A stretch of 64,000 bases of DNA from the NCBI RefSeq assembly GCF_019458805.1, contig NZ_JAIBOA010000018.1, positions 1-64,000 of the forward strand. The letters run 5' to 3'. Made by a program: the position numbers and the translations under genes. Position 1 is the stretch's first letter. Every line of letters begins with the position of its first letter. The notes under the pieces are model-generated. The model did no database searches and was not told the origin of the DNA. It worked only from the letters and a program-made list of their open reading frames with translations. Source of the DNA: Actinomadura parmotrematis. GTDB lineage: Bacteria > Actinomycetota > Actinomycetes > Streptosporangiales > Streptosporangiaceae. Below, one piece after another: positions 46,614 through 54,831 of this stretch.

Positions 46614-48869
46614 ATGAAGCGCTGGGGGGAGACGCCTTACGAGGCGCACCTGCCGCCCGAGACCGTCCTCAACCAGATGGAGATGGCGGTCGTCGTCTGC
46701 GACCGCTTCAGCAACGTCATCTACGGCAACGCCTTCGCGCGCCAGCTCTTCGGGTTCGGCGGCGACGAGCTCATCGGCCACTCGGTGCTGTCGCTCGGCA
46801 TCGCCGAGGAGGACCACGAGCAGGCCACCGAGCTCGCCAAGCACGTCCTGAAGGGCGGCGTGTGGGAGGGCACCTTCTGCAACCTGCGCGCCGACGGCTC
46901 CACCGTCTACACGCGGGCGCACGCGGTGCCGCTGCGGCACCCGTCCGGCGCCGTCGACGGCATCGTGATCTTCGCGCGGGAGGCGCTCCGCTCCAACCAG
47001 CGCGAGCAGGACCGCTACGGCCTGCTGGAGCGCATCGGGGAGCGGCTCGCCGGGTCGCTGGAGCTGGAGTCCACGCTCCGCCGCGTCGCCGACACCCTCG
47101 TCCCGCAGTTCGCCGACCACTGCTTCATCGACCTGTTCTCCGGCGACCGGCTGTTCCGCCGGGTGTCGCGGCACGCCGGCGGGTGGACGCCGCCGCCGGG
47201 CACCTGGGCCGAGGTCGGCGAGGCGGTGTCCTACCCGCCCGGCCACTTCAGCGCCAAGGCGATGGCGCGCCGCGACGCCGTCCTGGTCGAGGACATGCTC
47301 CAGCACCGCTTCGCCGCGCCCACCGAGCCGTCGCAGCGGCTCGGCGACGCGATGGGCGTCACCTCGGTGATCTCCGCGCCGCTGCTGGTGCGCGGCGAGC
47401 TGCTCGGCGTGATGAGCCTCGCCCTGTCCAACCTCACCAAGCGCGTCGACCCCCACTACGACGGCTTCGACCGCGACCTGCTCGGCGCCATCGCCAGCCG
47501 CGTCGCCCTGTCGGTCGACAACGCGCTGCTGTTCGAGGAGGAGCGCGAGACCGCGCTCGCCTTCCAGAAGCACCTGCTGCCCGCCGACTCCCCGCCCCGC
47601 CTGGACGGCCTGCAGATCGCCTGGCGGTACGAGCCGGCCCGGCCGCTGGAGTCGCACGGGCACGGCATCCAGACCCAGGTCGGCGGCGACTGGTACGACG
47701 TCATCCCGCTGTCGGCGGGCCGCGTCGGCCTCGTCATCGGCGACGTCGAGGGACGCGGCGCCCGCGCCGCCGCCGTCATGGGGCAGCTGCGCGCCGCGCT
47801 CCGCGCCTTCGCCCAGGACGACAAGCCGCCCGCCGACATCCTGCGCAAGCTCGACGAGTGGGTGCGCACGATGACGCGCCCCGAGCGGATGCGGTCGGGC
47901 TGGAACAGCGACGACCTCGTCCGCCCGCCGCTGGTGTCGTGCACCTACTTCGTCTACGACGCCTGGTCGCGCGTCCTGGAGTTCGCCAACGCCGGCCACG
48001 ACCCGCCGCTGCTCGTCCAGGACGGCGTGGTGTCGGAGCTGGAGTTCGGCAGCGAGGGCGTCATGCTCGGCGTCCGCGGCCCCGGCATGGGCGGCGAGAT
48101 CCTGTTCACCGAGGAGTCGGCCGAGCTGAAGCCCGGCACCACCCTGGTGCTGTACACCGACGGGCTCGTCGACCGGCGGCCCCGCGAGGACGGCGCCTAC
48201 TACTCGCGCGAGCAGGCCCGCGAGATGGTGCGGTCCGCGGTCGCCGCGGTGTCCCGGCAGGGCGTCGAGGCGATCGCCAACGCCGCCTACGACGCGGTGC
48301 CCGGCGACGTCAACGACGACGTGGCGATCGTGGTGATCCGCACCGCGCCCGAGGAGCTCGCCGTCACCGAGCGCAGCTACCCGGCCGAGCCGATCATGGT
48401 GTCGGAGGCGCGGCGGCTCGCCTCGGACGCGTTCGCGTCCTGGGGCATGGCCGAGGAGCGGGCCGAGCTCGCCTGCCTGCTGGTGTCGGAGGTCGTCACC
48501 AACGTCGTGCTGCACGCCGCGACGACGCCGGCGCCGCGCCGCGAGCTGGTGCTGGACGGCGGCGGCCCCGGCCAGTTCGGCGGCGACCCGTTCGACGAGG
48601 ACGACTGGGGCCTCACCACCGACCTCGCCGAGCAGCTCGGCCGCCGCGAGCCGCGGTCCAAGGAGTTCCGGCTCCGGCTGCGGCGCGGCGCGGACGCCGT
48701 CTGGGTCGAGGTGTTCGACACCGACATGCGGCTGCCGCGCATCCGCAGCGCCGGCGAGACCGACGAGGGCGGCCGCGGCCTGTACCTGGTCGACCAGCTC
48801 GCCAGCCGGTGGGGCGCCCGCCCGACCAGCGACGGCAAGGCCGTCTGGTTCGAGATCCCGCTCGACTAG
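46614..48869 (+). CDS. PAS-GAF-SpoIIE phosphatase-HATPase signalling protein
   Basis: The 751-residue protein combines four modules: PAS at about 15-125 (MEMAVVVCDRFSNVIYGNAF), GAF at 140-315 (VISAPLLVRGELLGVMSLAL), a PP2C/SpoIIE phosphatase at 345-580 (QVGGDWYDVIPL, LVIGDVEGRGARAAAVMG, TLVLYTDGLVDRRP, DVNDDVAIVVI) and a RsbW-like HATPase at 600-751 (ELACLLVSEVVTNVVLHA, GRGLYLVDQLA). It can in principle both phosphorylate and dephosphorylate STAS proteins in partner-switching control. ATG start. An acidic Gly-rich loop (GGGGPGQFGGDPFDEDD region near 645-660) interrupts the HATPase. Confidence 0.92.
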   Translation: MKRWGETPYEAHLPPETVLNQMEMAVVVCDRFSNVIYGNAFARQLFGFGGDELIGHSVLSLGIAEEDHEQATELAKHVLKGGVWEGTFCNLRADGSTVYTRAHAVPLRHPSGAVDGIVIFAREALRSNQREQDRYGLLERIGERLAGSLELESTLRRVADTLVPQFADHCFIDLFSGDRLFRRVSRHAGGWTPPPGTWAEVGEAVSYPPGHFSAKAMARRDAVLVEDMLQHRFAAPTEPSQRLGDAMGVTSVISAPLLVRGELLGVMSLALSNLTKRVDPHYDGFDRDLLGAIASRVALSVDNALLFEEERETALAFQKHLLPADSPPRLDGLQIAWRYEPARPLESHGHGIQTQVGGDWYDVIPLSAGRVGLVIGDVEGRGARAAAVMGQLRAALRAFAQDDKPPADILRKLDEWVRTMTRPERMRSGWNSDDLVRPPLVSCTYFVYDAWSRVLEFANAGHDPPLLVQDGVVSELEFGSEGVMLGVRGPGMGGEILFTEESAELKPGTTLVLYTDGLVDRRPREDGAYYSREQAREMVRSAVAAVSRQGVEAIANAAYDAVPGDVNDDVAIVVIRTAPEELAVTERSYPAEPIMVSEARRLASDAFASWGMAEERAELACLLVSEVVTNVVLHAATTPAPRRELVLDGGGPGQFGGDPFDEDDWGLTTDLAEQLGRREPRSKEFRLRLRRGADAVWVEVFDTDMRLPRIRSAGETDEGGRGLYLVDQLASRWGARPTSDGKAVWFEIPLD

Positions 48870-49711
48870 GCCGGCTGGACGGGCTGGACGGGCTCGGCGG
48901 CGACGTGCGCCCAGGACTGGGTGAACCAGAGCTCGCCGCCGATCAGCCGCGGCCGCGCGCCGGTCGCCGGGCCGCCGTCGATCTCGTCCATCAGCTCGTC
49001 GCGGATCCGCTCGGCGGCGCGGGCGCTGTGCGCGCCGGCGAGCCACGGTTCGATGGGCCGCTCCACGGTGAACACGTCCATCCGCCGCACCGTCGCGCCC
49101 GCCCCGGTGATGAGGTCGGTGAGCGCGGCGAGCGACGGGGTGCCGCGGTGGTCGGGGTCGCGGAGCCGCTCCAGCCGCTCGCGGCCCGGTCCCGCCAGGT
49201 TGGGGCGGACGAGGTCGGCGACGACGAGCCGCCCGCCCGGCCCGCAGACGCGCAGCAGCTCGCGCACGACGCGCCGCGGCTCGCCCAGCGTGTACAGCGA
49301 GAACCGGGCGGTGACCAGCGAGAACGCGCCGTCGCGGTAGGGCAGCCGGGTCGCCTCGGCGCGCACCGTGACGCCCTCGGGGTCGGCCCGCTCGGGGCGC
49401 GGCTGCGGCCGGGCGGCCGGGACGCGCCGCGCGGCGAGGTCGCCGTCGCCGGCGATGCGGACCGGCCCGGTGCCGAACTCCACGGTGCGGGACCGCTCGC
49501 GTGCGCGCCGCACCGGCGCCGGCGGCACCGCGTCGACCGCGCTGACGTGCCGGACGCGCGGCGCGAGCGCGGCCGGCATCGGGCCGTGGCCGCGCGCCAC
49601 GTCCAGGCACACGTCGCCGCGCGCCGGTTCGGCGAAGTCGAGCAGCCGCTGCAGGTGCGGCGCGACCGCCCCCCTGCCGGGCTGCTCGGTCGTGGTGGCC
49701 GGCTGAGGCAC
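48866..49711 (-). CDS. Class I SAM-dependent methyltransferase
   Basis: The 281-residue protein has motif I VCLDVARGHGPMPAALAP near residue 34, an acidic SAVDAVPP strand, ARFSLYTLGEPRRVVREL (motif II-III region) and GPGGRLVVADLVRP. The sequence between residues 60 and 110 is Pro/Arg-rich and unusual for the family. GTG start preceded by AGGGAGA. Its stop codon overlaps the stop of the SpoIIE-type gene by three bases, and a 9-base tandem repeat fills the last codons (PVQPVQPA). Substrate unknown. Confidence 0.8.
   Translation of the reverse strand: MPQPATTTEQPGRGAVAPHLQRLLDFAEPARGDVCLDVARGHGPMPAALAPRVRHVSAVDAVPPAPVRRARERSRTVEFGTGPVRIAGDGDLAARRVPAARPQPRPERADPEGVTVRAEATRLPYRDGAFSLVTARFSLYTLGEPRRVVRELLRVCGPGGRLVVADLVRPNLAGPGRERLERLRDPDHRGTPSLAALTDLITGAGATVRRMDVFTVERPIEPWLAGAHSARAAERIRDELMDEIDGGPATGARPRLIGGELWFTQSWAHVAAEPVQPVQPA
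48873..48899. repeat. 9-base tandem repeat at a convergent gene end
   Basis: GGCTGGACG occurs twice in a row (48873-48881, 48882-48890), followed by a degenerate third unit. It encodes the repeated Val-Gln-Pro at the C-terminus of the methyltransferase, next to the stop of the convergent SpoIIE gene. Confidence 0.75.
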
Positions 49712-49860
49712 GTCGCATCTCCCTACGATCGGTCGGCCTCACCGGGCGGGGTCGCCGCTCGCACCGGACGCCGGATCAGGGAGCGGGGAAAAGAAGGGAA
49801 GCCGGTTTCACCGGGTATGACTCACGGCGGAGCCGAAAGGTTCGCCGGCGGCAGCGGAAA

Positions 49861-50022
49861 TCAGCCGTTCAGGTGCTGCCCCCACAGGGCGAGCACGACG
49901 AGGACGAACACCACCAGGATCGCGTTGCGGGCCGGCGGGTTCAGGTGCATCCGGATCATCGCCCAGCGGATGCAGAAGGCCGCGAGGAGCGCGACCACGA
50001 CGAGCGCGATGATGCCTTCCAT
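49861..50022 (-). CDS. Tiny 53-residue two-helix membrane protein
   Basis: An ATG frame with GAAGGTGACC directly upstream encodes MEGIIALVVVALLAAFCIRW, a short basic loop with Met-His and Pro-Pro, and a second helix (NAILVVFVLVVLALWGQ). The two clean helices and the ribosome site argue for a real gene. No family is recognised. It lies between the minus-strand methyltransferase and the plus-strand 131-residue protein. Confidence 0.6.
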   Translation of the reverse strand: MEGIIALVVVALLAAFCIRWAMIRMHLNPPARNAILVVFVLVVLALWGQHLNG

Positions 50023-50114
50023 GGTCACCTTCAGGTCCGGGGACGGGCCGCCGCCCCCAGCCTAGCCGGGTAAGGAGCGGCTTACCCGGCCGCCGGGCGC
50101 CGGGGTGCGGCCGG

Positions 50115-50120
50115 TAGCCT
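50115..50120 (+). promoter_or_regulatory. -10 element of a leaderless promoter
   Basis: TAGCCT is followed by seven bases and the GTG at 50128, the same layout as serC. Confidence 0.5.
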
Positions 50121-50127
50121 CCCGGAT

Positions 50128-50523
50128 GTGGCAGATGTGAAGGAAGAGAACGGCGTCGACACGCTGGACGCCCTCATGCAGAACCTGGCCCTCGGCCGCG
50201 TCGCGCTCGGCGCCGTCGCCTTCGCCGCCCCCGGGCTCACCGGCAGGCTGCTCGGCCTCGGCGCCGGCGACGGCGGCCGCGACTACATCACCAGGGCGTT
50301 CGCCGCCCGCGAGCTGGCGCTCGGCGGCGGCTACCTGCTGGCGCGCGGCCGCGCCCGCGACCTGTGGGCGCGGCTCGGCCTCGCGGTGGACGCGCTGGAC
50401 ACCGTCAGCGGCGCGAAGTCGCGCGGCGCGGTGCCGCTCTGGGCGACGGCCGCCGCCGTCGCGGTGTCGGGCGGCGCGACCGCGCTCGGCGCGGCGAAGG
50501 TGGGGCGCGACCTGGTGAAATGA
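50128..50523 (+). CDS. Small membrane-associated protein of unknown function
   Basis: The 131-residue protein has a short acidic N-terminus (MADVKEENGVD) and then four weakly hydrophobic Ala/Gly/Leu-rich helices (LGRVALGAVAFAAPGLTGRL, AARELALGGGYLLARG, LWARLGLAVDALDTVSGAK, LWATAAAVAVSGGATALGAA). This resembles the DUF4267-like or small integral proteins of actinobacteria; the exact family is not certain. GTG start with a leaderless promoter. Confidence 0.7.
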   Translation: MADVKEENGVDTLDALMQNLALGRVALGAVAFAAPGLTGRLLGLGAGDGGRDYITRAFAARELALGGGYLLARGRARDLWARLGLAVDALDTVSGAKSRGAVPLWATAAAVAVSGGATALGAAKVGRDLVK

Positions 50524-50635
50524 CGGCCGCCCCCGGCAGGACGCCGCCGCAGGACGTCCCGGCCGGCACGTGATCTTCGCGGGCCGGATGGGTAGGCCTC
50601 TCCCGTGACCGGGGGATTCTGCCATGGGGGGCGGT

Positions 50636-52669
50636 ATGACGGCTGACGTTTCGGCCCAGCGCGAGAGGGAGATGCCGCACGGCAGGAACCTCGCGGTGAT
50701 CCTCGGCTCGCTGATGCTGGCGATGCTGCTGGCGGCGCTGGACCAGACCATCGTGTCCACCGCGCTGCCCACCATCGTCAGCGATCTCGGCGGGCTGAAC
50801 CACCTGTCGTGGGTCGTCACCGCCTACCTGCTGTCGTCCACCGCCTCCACCCCGCTGTGGGGCAAGCTCGGCGACCAGTACGGCCGCAAGCGGCTGTTCC
50901 AGACCTCCATCGTGATCTTCCTGGTCGGGTCGGCGCTCTGCGGGCTGTCGGGCTCGATGGGGCAGCTCATCGCGTTCCGGGCGATCCAGGGGCTCGGCGG
51001 CGGCGGCCTGATGGTGCTGGTGGTCGCGATCGTCGGCGACGTCGTCCCGCCCCGCGACCGGGGCCGCTACCAGGGCCTGTTCGGCGCGGTGTTCGGCGTG
51101 TCCAGCGTGTGCGGGCCGCTGCTCGGCGGCTGGTTCGTGGACAACCTGTCCTGGCACTGGGTCTTCTACATCAACCTGCCGGTCGGCGTCCTCGCGCTCA
51201 TCGCGATCGCGCTCGTGCTGCGCACCCCGGGCGAGCGGCACCAGCACCGGATCGACTACCTCGGCACGCTGCTCATCGTCGGCTGGTCGGTGGCGCTCGT
51301 GCTGATGACGACCTGGGGCGGCACCGAGTACGACTGGATCTCGCCGCAGATCATCGGTCTCGGCGCGGCGGCGCTGGTGCTCATCGCCGCCTGGATCTGG
51401 GCCGAGCACCGGGCGGCCGAGCCGGTCCTGCCGCTGCACCTGTTCAAGGACCGGGTGTTCTCGCTCTGCTCGGCGATCGGCTTCGTCATCGGCTTCGCGA
51501 TGTTCGGCGCGCTGACCTTCCTGCCGATCTTCCTGCAGGTGGTGCACGGCGTCAGCCCGACGCTGTCGGGCGTGCACCTGCTGCCGATGATGATCGGCCT
51601 GCTGGTCGCCTCGATCGGCTCCGGGCAGCTCATCTCGCGCACCGGCCGGTACAAGATCTATCCGGTGGTCGGCACCCCGATCGTCGCGCTCGCGATGTTC
51701 CTGCTGTCGCGGATGGACGAGCACTCCAGCACCTGGTCGATGAGCCTGCGGTTCGCGCTGCTCGGCTTCGGCCTCGGCCTCGTCATGCAGGTGCTGGTGA
51801 TCGCGGTGCAGAACCAGGTGCCCTACGCCGACCTCGGCGCGGCGACCTCGGGCGTCACCTTCTTCCGGCAGATCGGCGGCTCGTTCGGCGTCGCCGTCTT
51901 CGGCAGCGTGTTCGCCAGCCGGCTCGCGACCGAGATGACCGACCTCGCGCGGCGCGGCGAGCTGCCCCGCGGGTTCGACGCGACGGCCGCGCAGGGCAAC
52001 CCCGACGTCATCAAGAAGCTGCCGGCGGTCGTCCAGCAGGACTTCCTGCACGCCTACGCCGCGTCGATCCAGACGGTGTTCAAGTGGGCGGTGCCGATCG
52101 CGCTCGTCGCCTGCGTGCTGACCTGGTTCCTGCGGGAGGTGCCGCTCCGCGCGACGGCGCAGGCCACCGACTACGGCGAGGGCCTCGGCGGCGCGTCGGC
52201 GCGCTCGTCGCGGCGCGAGATCGAGCGCGCCCTGTCGGAGCTGATGCGCCGCGACCCCGGCGCCAAGGAGGTCTACGCGCGGCTCGGCGCGCTGTCGGGG
52301 ATCGCGCTGCCGGCCGGCAGCATGTGGGCGCTCTGCCGGATCGCCCGGGACGGCACGGTGTCGGGGCAGGAGCTCGCCGACCGCGCGGGCGTCCCGGTCG
52401 AGCAGGGCCGGCCGTTCGTCGACCGGCTCGTGGACGAGGGGTACGTGGTCCGCGACAACGGCGCGCTGACGGTGACCCGGACGGGCACGAAGGCCGCCGA
52501 CCGGCTCGTCTCCGCCCGCGAGCAGGGCCTCGCCGCGCACCTGGACGGCTGGTCGCCGGAGGAGAAGCCCGAGCTCACCGCGCTGCTGCGGGAGCTGGCC
52601 CGCGACACCCTCGGCGACGACGCCGAGGGGCGGGAGGTGCACTCCCCAAGCGGGCCTACCGGCGAGTAG
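50636..52669 (+). CDS. DHA2-family MFS exporter with C-terminal winged helix
   Basis: The first 530 residues form a 14-helix drug:H+ antiporter of the EmrB/QacA group: LAALDQTIVSTALPTIVSDL (motif D1), GKLGDQYGRKRLF (motif A), FRAIQGLGGGGL and VFGVSSVCGPLLGGWFVDN (motif C). Residues 550-677 are a soluble winged-helix domain (LCRIARDGTVSGQELADRAG, PFVDRLVDEGYVVRDNG) like that of MarR regulators. Fusions of this sort occur in actinobacteria and may let the transporter sense its own substrate or bind nucleic acid. ATG at 50636 with GGGGGG ahead is preferred over ATG at 50624. Confidence 0.88.
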   Translation: MTADVSAQREREMPHGRNLAVILGSLMLAMLLAALDQTIVSTALPTIVSDLGGLNHLSWVVTAYLLSSTASTPLWGKLGDQYGRKRLFQTSIVIFLVGSALCGLSGSMGQLIAFRAIQGLGGGGLMVLVVAIVGDVVPPRDRGRYQGLFGAVFGVSSVCGPLLGGWFVDNLSWHWVFYINLPVGVLALIAIALVLRTPGERHQHRIDYLGTLLIVGWSVALVLMTTWGGTEYDWISPQIIGLGAAALVLIAAWIWAEHRAAEPVLPLHLFKDRVFSLCSAIGFVIGFAMFGALTFLPIFLQVVHGVSPTLSGVHLLPMMIGLLVASIGSGQLISRTGRYKIYPVVGTPIVALAMFLLSRMDEHSSTWSMSLRFALLGFGLGLVMQVLVIAVQNQVPYADLGAATSGVTFFRQIGGSFGVAVFGSVFASRLATEMTDLARRGELPRGFDATAAQGNPDVIKKLPAVVQQDFLHAYAASIQTVFKWAVPIALVACVLTWFLREVPLRATAQATDYGEGLGGASARSSRREIERALSELMRRDPGAKEVYARLGALSGIALPAGSMWALCRIARDGTVSGQELADRAGVPVEQGRPFVDRLVDEGYVVRDNGALTVTRTGTKAADRLVSAREQGLAAHLDGWSPEEKPELTALLRELARDTLGDDAEGREVHSPSGPTGE

Positions 52670-52720
52670 TATCGGCCGCGCCGCCGTCGGGGCGGGGTGG
52701 GATCGAGGTCACAGCGGGCG

Positions 52721-52772
52721 TTGCGTCCCGGGGGATGTAATCTCATACTGACTAACCGAATCCCACTCGGTT
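52721..52772 (+). promoter_or_regulatory. Promoter and operator of the thiolase gene
   Basis: TTGCGT at 52721-52726 and CATACT at 52744-52749 are 17 bases apart, as for a housekeeping promoter. Directly downstream, AACCGA at 52754-52759 and TCGGTT at 52767-52772 form a perfect inverted repeat over the expected transcription start, well placed for a repressor. Confidence 0.45.
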
Positions 52773-52809
52773 TCGGGACGGAACCCGTACCCCAGCTTTT
52801 GGAGGCGCA

Positions 52810-53943
52810 GTGGCCGAGGCGTACATCGTCGGCGCGGTCCGTACCCCCGTCGGTACCCGCAAGGGCGCCCTGAAGGACGTGCACCCCGCCGACCTCGGCG
52901 CGCACGTGCTCAAGGAGCTCGTGGACCGGACCGGGGCGGACCCGTCCGCCGTGGAAGACGTGATCATGGGCTGCGTGATGCAGGTGGGGCCGCAGGCCCT
53001 GGACATCGCGCGCACCGCCTGGCTGTCGGCCGGGCTCCCCGAGTCGGTGCCGGGCGTCACCATCGACCGCCAGTGCGGCTCGTCCCAGCAGGCGATCCAC
53101 TTCGCCGCGCAGGGCGTGCTGTCGGGCACCCAGGACCTGGTCGTCGCCGCCGGCGTCGAGCAGATGGCCAAGGTGCCGATGGGCGCCAGCATCGTGCAGG
53201 GCCTGGACTTCCCCTACGGCGAGGGCTGGGCCGGCCGCTACGGCATGCAGGAGATCTCCCAGTTCCGCGGCGCCGAGCTCATGGCCGAGAAGTGGGGCTA
53301 CACCCGCGAGGACCTGGAGCGGTTCGCGCTGGAGAGCCACCAGCGCGCGGGCAAGGCCATCGAGGCCGGCTACTTCGACCGCGAGATCGCCCCGATCGCC
53401 GGGCTGGCCAAGGACGAGGGCGCCCGCCCCGACACCACCCTGGAGAAGATGGCGGGGCTGAAGCTGCTCCGCGAGGGCGGCGTCATCACCGCCGCCGTCG
53501 CCTCGCAGATCTCCATCGGCGCCTCCGCCGTCATGATCGCCTCCGAGGACGCGGTGAACCGCTACGGCCTCACCCCCCGCGCCCGCATCCACACCCTCGC
53601 CGTCACCGGCTCGGACCCGGTCTACATGCTGACCGGCCCCATCCCGGCGACCGAGAAGGCGCTGTCGCGCAGCGGCCTGAAGATCAACGACATCGACGTG
53701 TTCGAGGTCAACGAGGCGTTCGCCCCCGTCCCGCTCGCCTGGGCGCACGACACCGGCGCCGCGCTGGAGAAGACCAACCCCAACGGCGGCGCGATCGCCC
53801 TCGGCCACCCCCTCGGGGCGACCGGCGGCATCCTGATGACCAAGCTGCTGCACGAGCTGGAGCGCACCGGCGGCCGCTACGGCCTGCAGACGATGTGCGA
53901 GGGCGGCGGCCAGGCCAACGCCACCATCATCGAGCGCGTCTAG
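52810..53943 (+). CDS. Thiolase (acetyl-CoA acetyltransferase type)
   Basis: The 377-residue protein has the acyl-enzyme Cys in DRQCGSSQQAIHFAAQG near residue 89, the His motif NPNGGAIALGHPLGATGG near 337 and the second Cys in MCEGGGQANATI near 367. Thiolases cleave or form 3-ketoacyl-CoA in fatty-acid, steroid or polyhydroxybutyrate pathways. Start GTG has GGAGG seven bases upstream. A predicted promoter with a palindrome lies ahead and a strong hairpin terminator follows, so it is probably a single-gene unit. Confidence 0.93.
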   Translation: MAEAYIVGAVRTPVGTRKGALKDVHPADLGAHVLKELVDRTGADPSAVEDVIMGCVMQVGPQALDIARTAWLSAGLPESVPGVTIDRQCGSSQQAIHFAAQGVLSGTQDLVVAAGVEQMAKVPMGASIVQGLDFPYGEGWAGRYGMQEISQFRGAELMAEKWGYTREDLERFALESHQRAGKAIEAGYFDREIAPIAGLAKDEGARPDTTLEKMAGLKLLREGGVITAAVASQISIGASAVMIASEDAVNRYGLTPRARIHTLAVTGSDPVYMLTGPIPATEKALSRSGLKINDIDVFEVNEAFAPVPLAWAHDTGAALEKTNPNGGAIALGHPLGATGGILMTKLLHELERTGGRYGLQTMCEGGGQANATIIERV

Positions 53944-53961
53944 CGTCACCCGTACGATCGG

Positions 53962-53992
53962 CGGGCGGGACCTCCTGGCGGGGTCCCGCCCG
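53962..53992 (+). terminator. Terminator of the thiolase gene
   Basis: CGGGCGGGACC at 53962-53972 and GGTCCCGCCCG at 53982-53992 form an 11-base perfect stem with a nine-base loop, 19 bases past the stop codon. Only two T residues follow, as is usual in this GC-rich genome. Confidence 0.75.
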
Positions 53993-54012
53993 TTCCGCGT
54001 CCGAGGAGGCCC

Positions 54013-54807
54013 ATGTACGACACGATCCTGTTCGAGGTGCGCGACCGGGTCGCCCGGATCACCCTGAACCGCCCCGAGGCGCGCAACGCGCTGAGCGACG
54101 CCATGACGGCCGAGCTCCTCGACGCGCTCGCCAAGGCCGACGTGGACGACGCGGTCCGCGTCATCGTGCTGACCGGCGCGGGCGACCGGGCGTTCTGCGC
54201 GGGCGCCGACCTCGGCGGCCTCGGCGCCAAGCAGGCCGCCGGCGGGTCGGTCACCGACGGGAGCGCGATCCGCGAGAGCGCCCCGTTCCGGCTGTTCACC
54301 GCGATCCCGAAGCTCGGCAAGCCGGTGATCGCGCGGCTCGCCGGGCACGCCGTCGCGGGCGGCCTCGGCCTCGCCGCGTCCTGCGACGTGGTGGTCGCCG
54401 CCGACGACGTCACGCTCGCGACGCCGGAGGTGAACGTCGGGCTCTGGCCCATGATGATCATGGCGGTGATCAACCGGAACACGGCGCCCAAGCACGCCTT
54501 CCGGCTCTACTACACCGGCGAGCGGATCAGCGCCGCCGAAGGGTACGAGATCGGCCTGGTCAGCGAGGTCGTCCCGCGCGCCGACCTGGACGCCCGGGTG
54601 GACGCGCTCGCCCGCGCGATCGCCGCCAAGAGCCCGCTCGGGCTGCGCCGCGGCCGGCGGGCGTTCTTCGCGATCGAGGGCCGGCCGCTGGAGGACCAGG
54701 TCGAGCACCTGCTCGGCGAGCTGGTCGCGCTCGCCGCCACCGAGGACGCCAAGGAGGGCATCACCGCGTTCCTGGAGCGCCGCGAACCGGACTTCAAGGG
54801 CCGCTGA
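54013..54807 (+). CDS. Enoyl-CoA hydratase/isomerase family protein
   Basis: The 264-residue crotonase-fold protein has ARITLNRPEARNALSDAM, the first oxyanion segment FCAGADLGGLG near residue 62 and the second GHAVAGGLGLAASCD near 116. The usual first catalytic Glu (in the GGGxEL form) is replaced by Gly, while PEVNVG keeps the second Glu; the GGTQRL stretch is absent. It may therefore be an isomerase or other crotonase and not a true hydratase. ATG start with GAGGAGG ahead. It follows the thiolase but beyond its terminator. Confidence 0.88.
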   Translation: MYDTILFEVRDRVARITLNRPEARNALSDAMTAELLDALAKADVDDAVRVIVLTGAGDRAFCAGADLGGLGAKQAAGGSVTDGSAIRESAPFRLFTAIPKLGKPVIARLAGHAVAGGLGLAASCDVVVAADDVTLATPEVNVGLWPMMIMAVINRNTAPKHAFRLYYTGERISAAEGYEIGLVSEVVPRADLDARVDALARAIAAKSPLGLRRGRRAFFAIEGRPLEDQVEHLLGELVALAATEDAKEGITAFLERREPDFKGR

Positions 54808-54831
54808 GCCCGGCCGGACGCGGGCCGGGCG

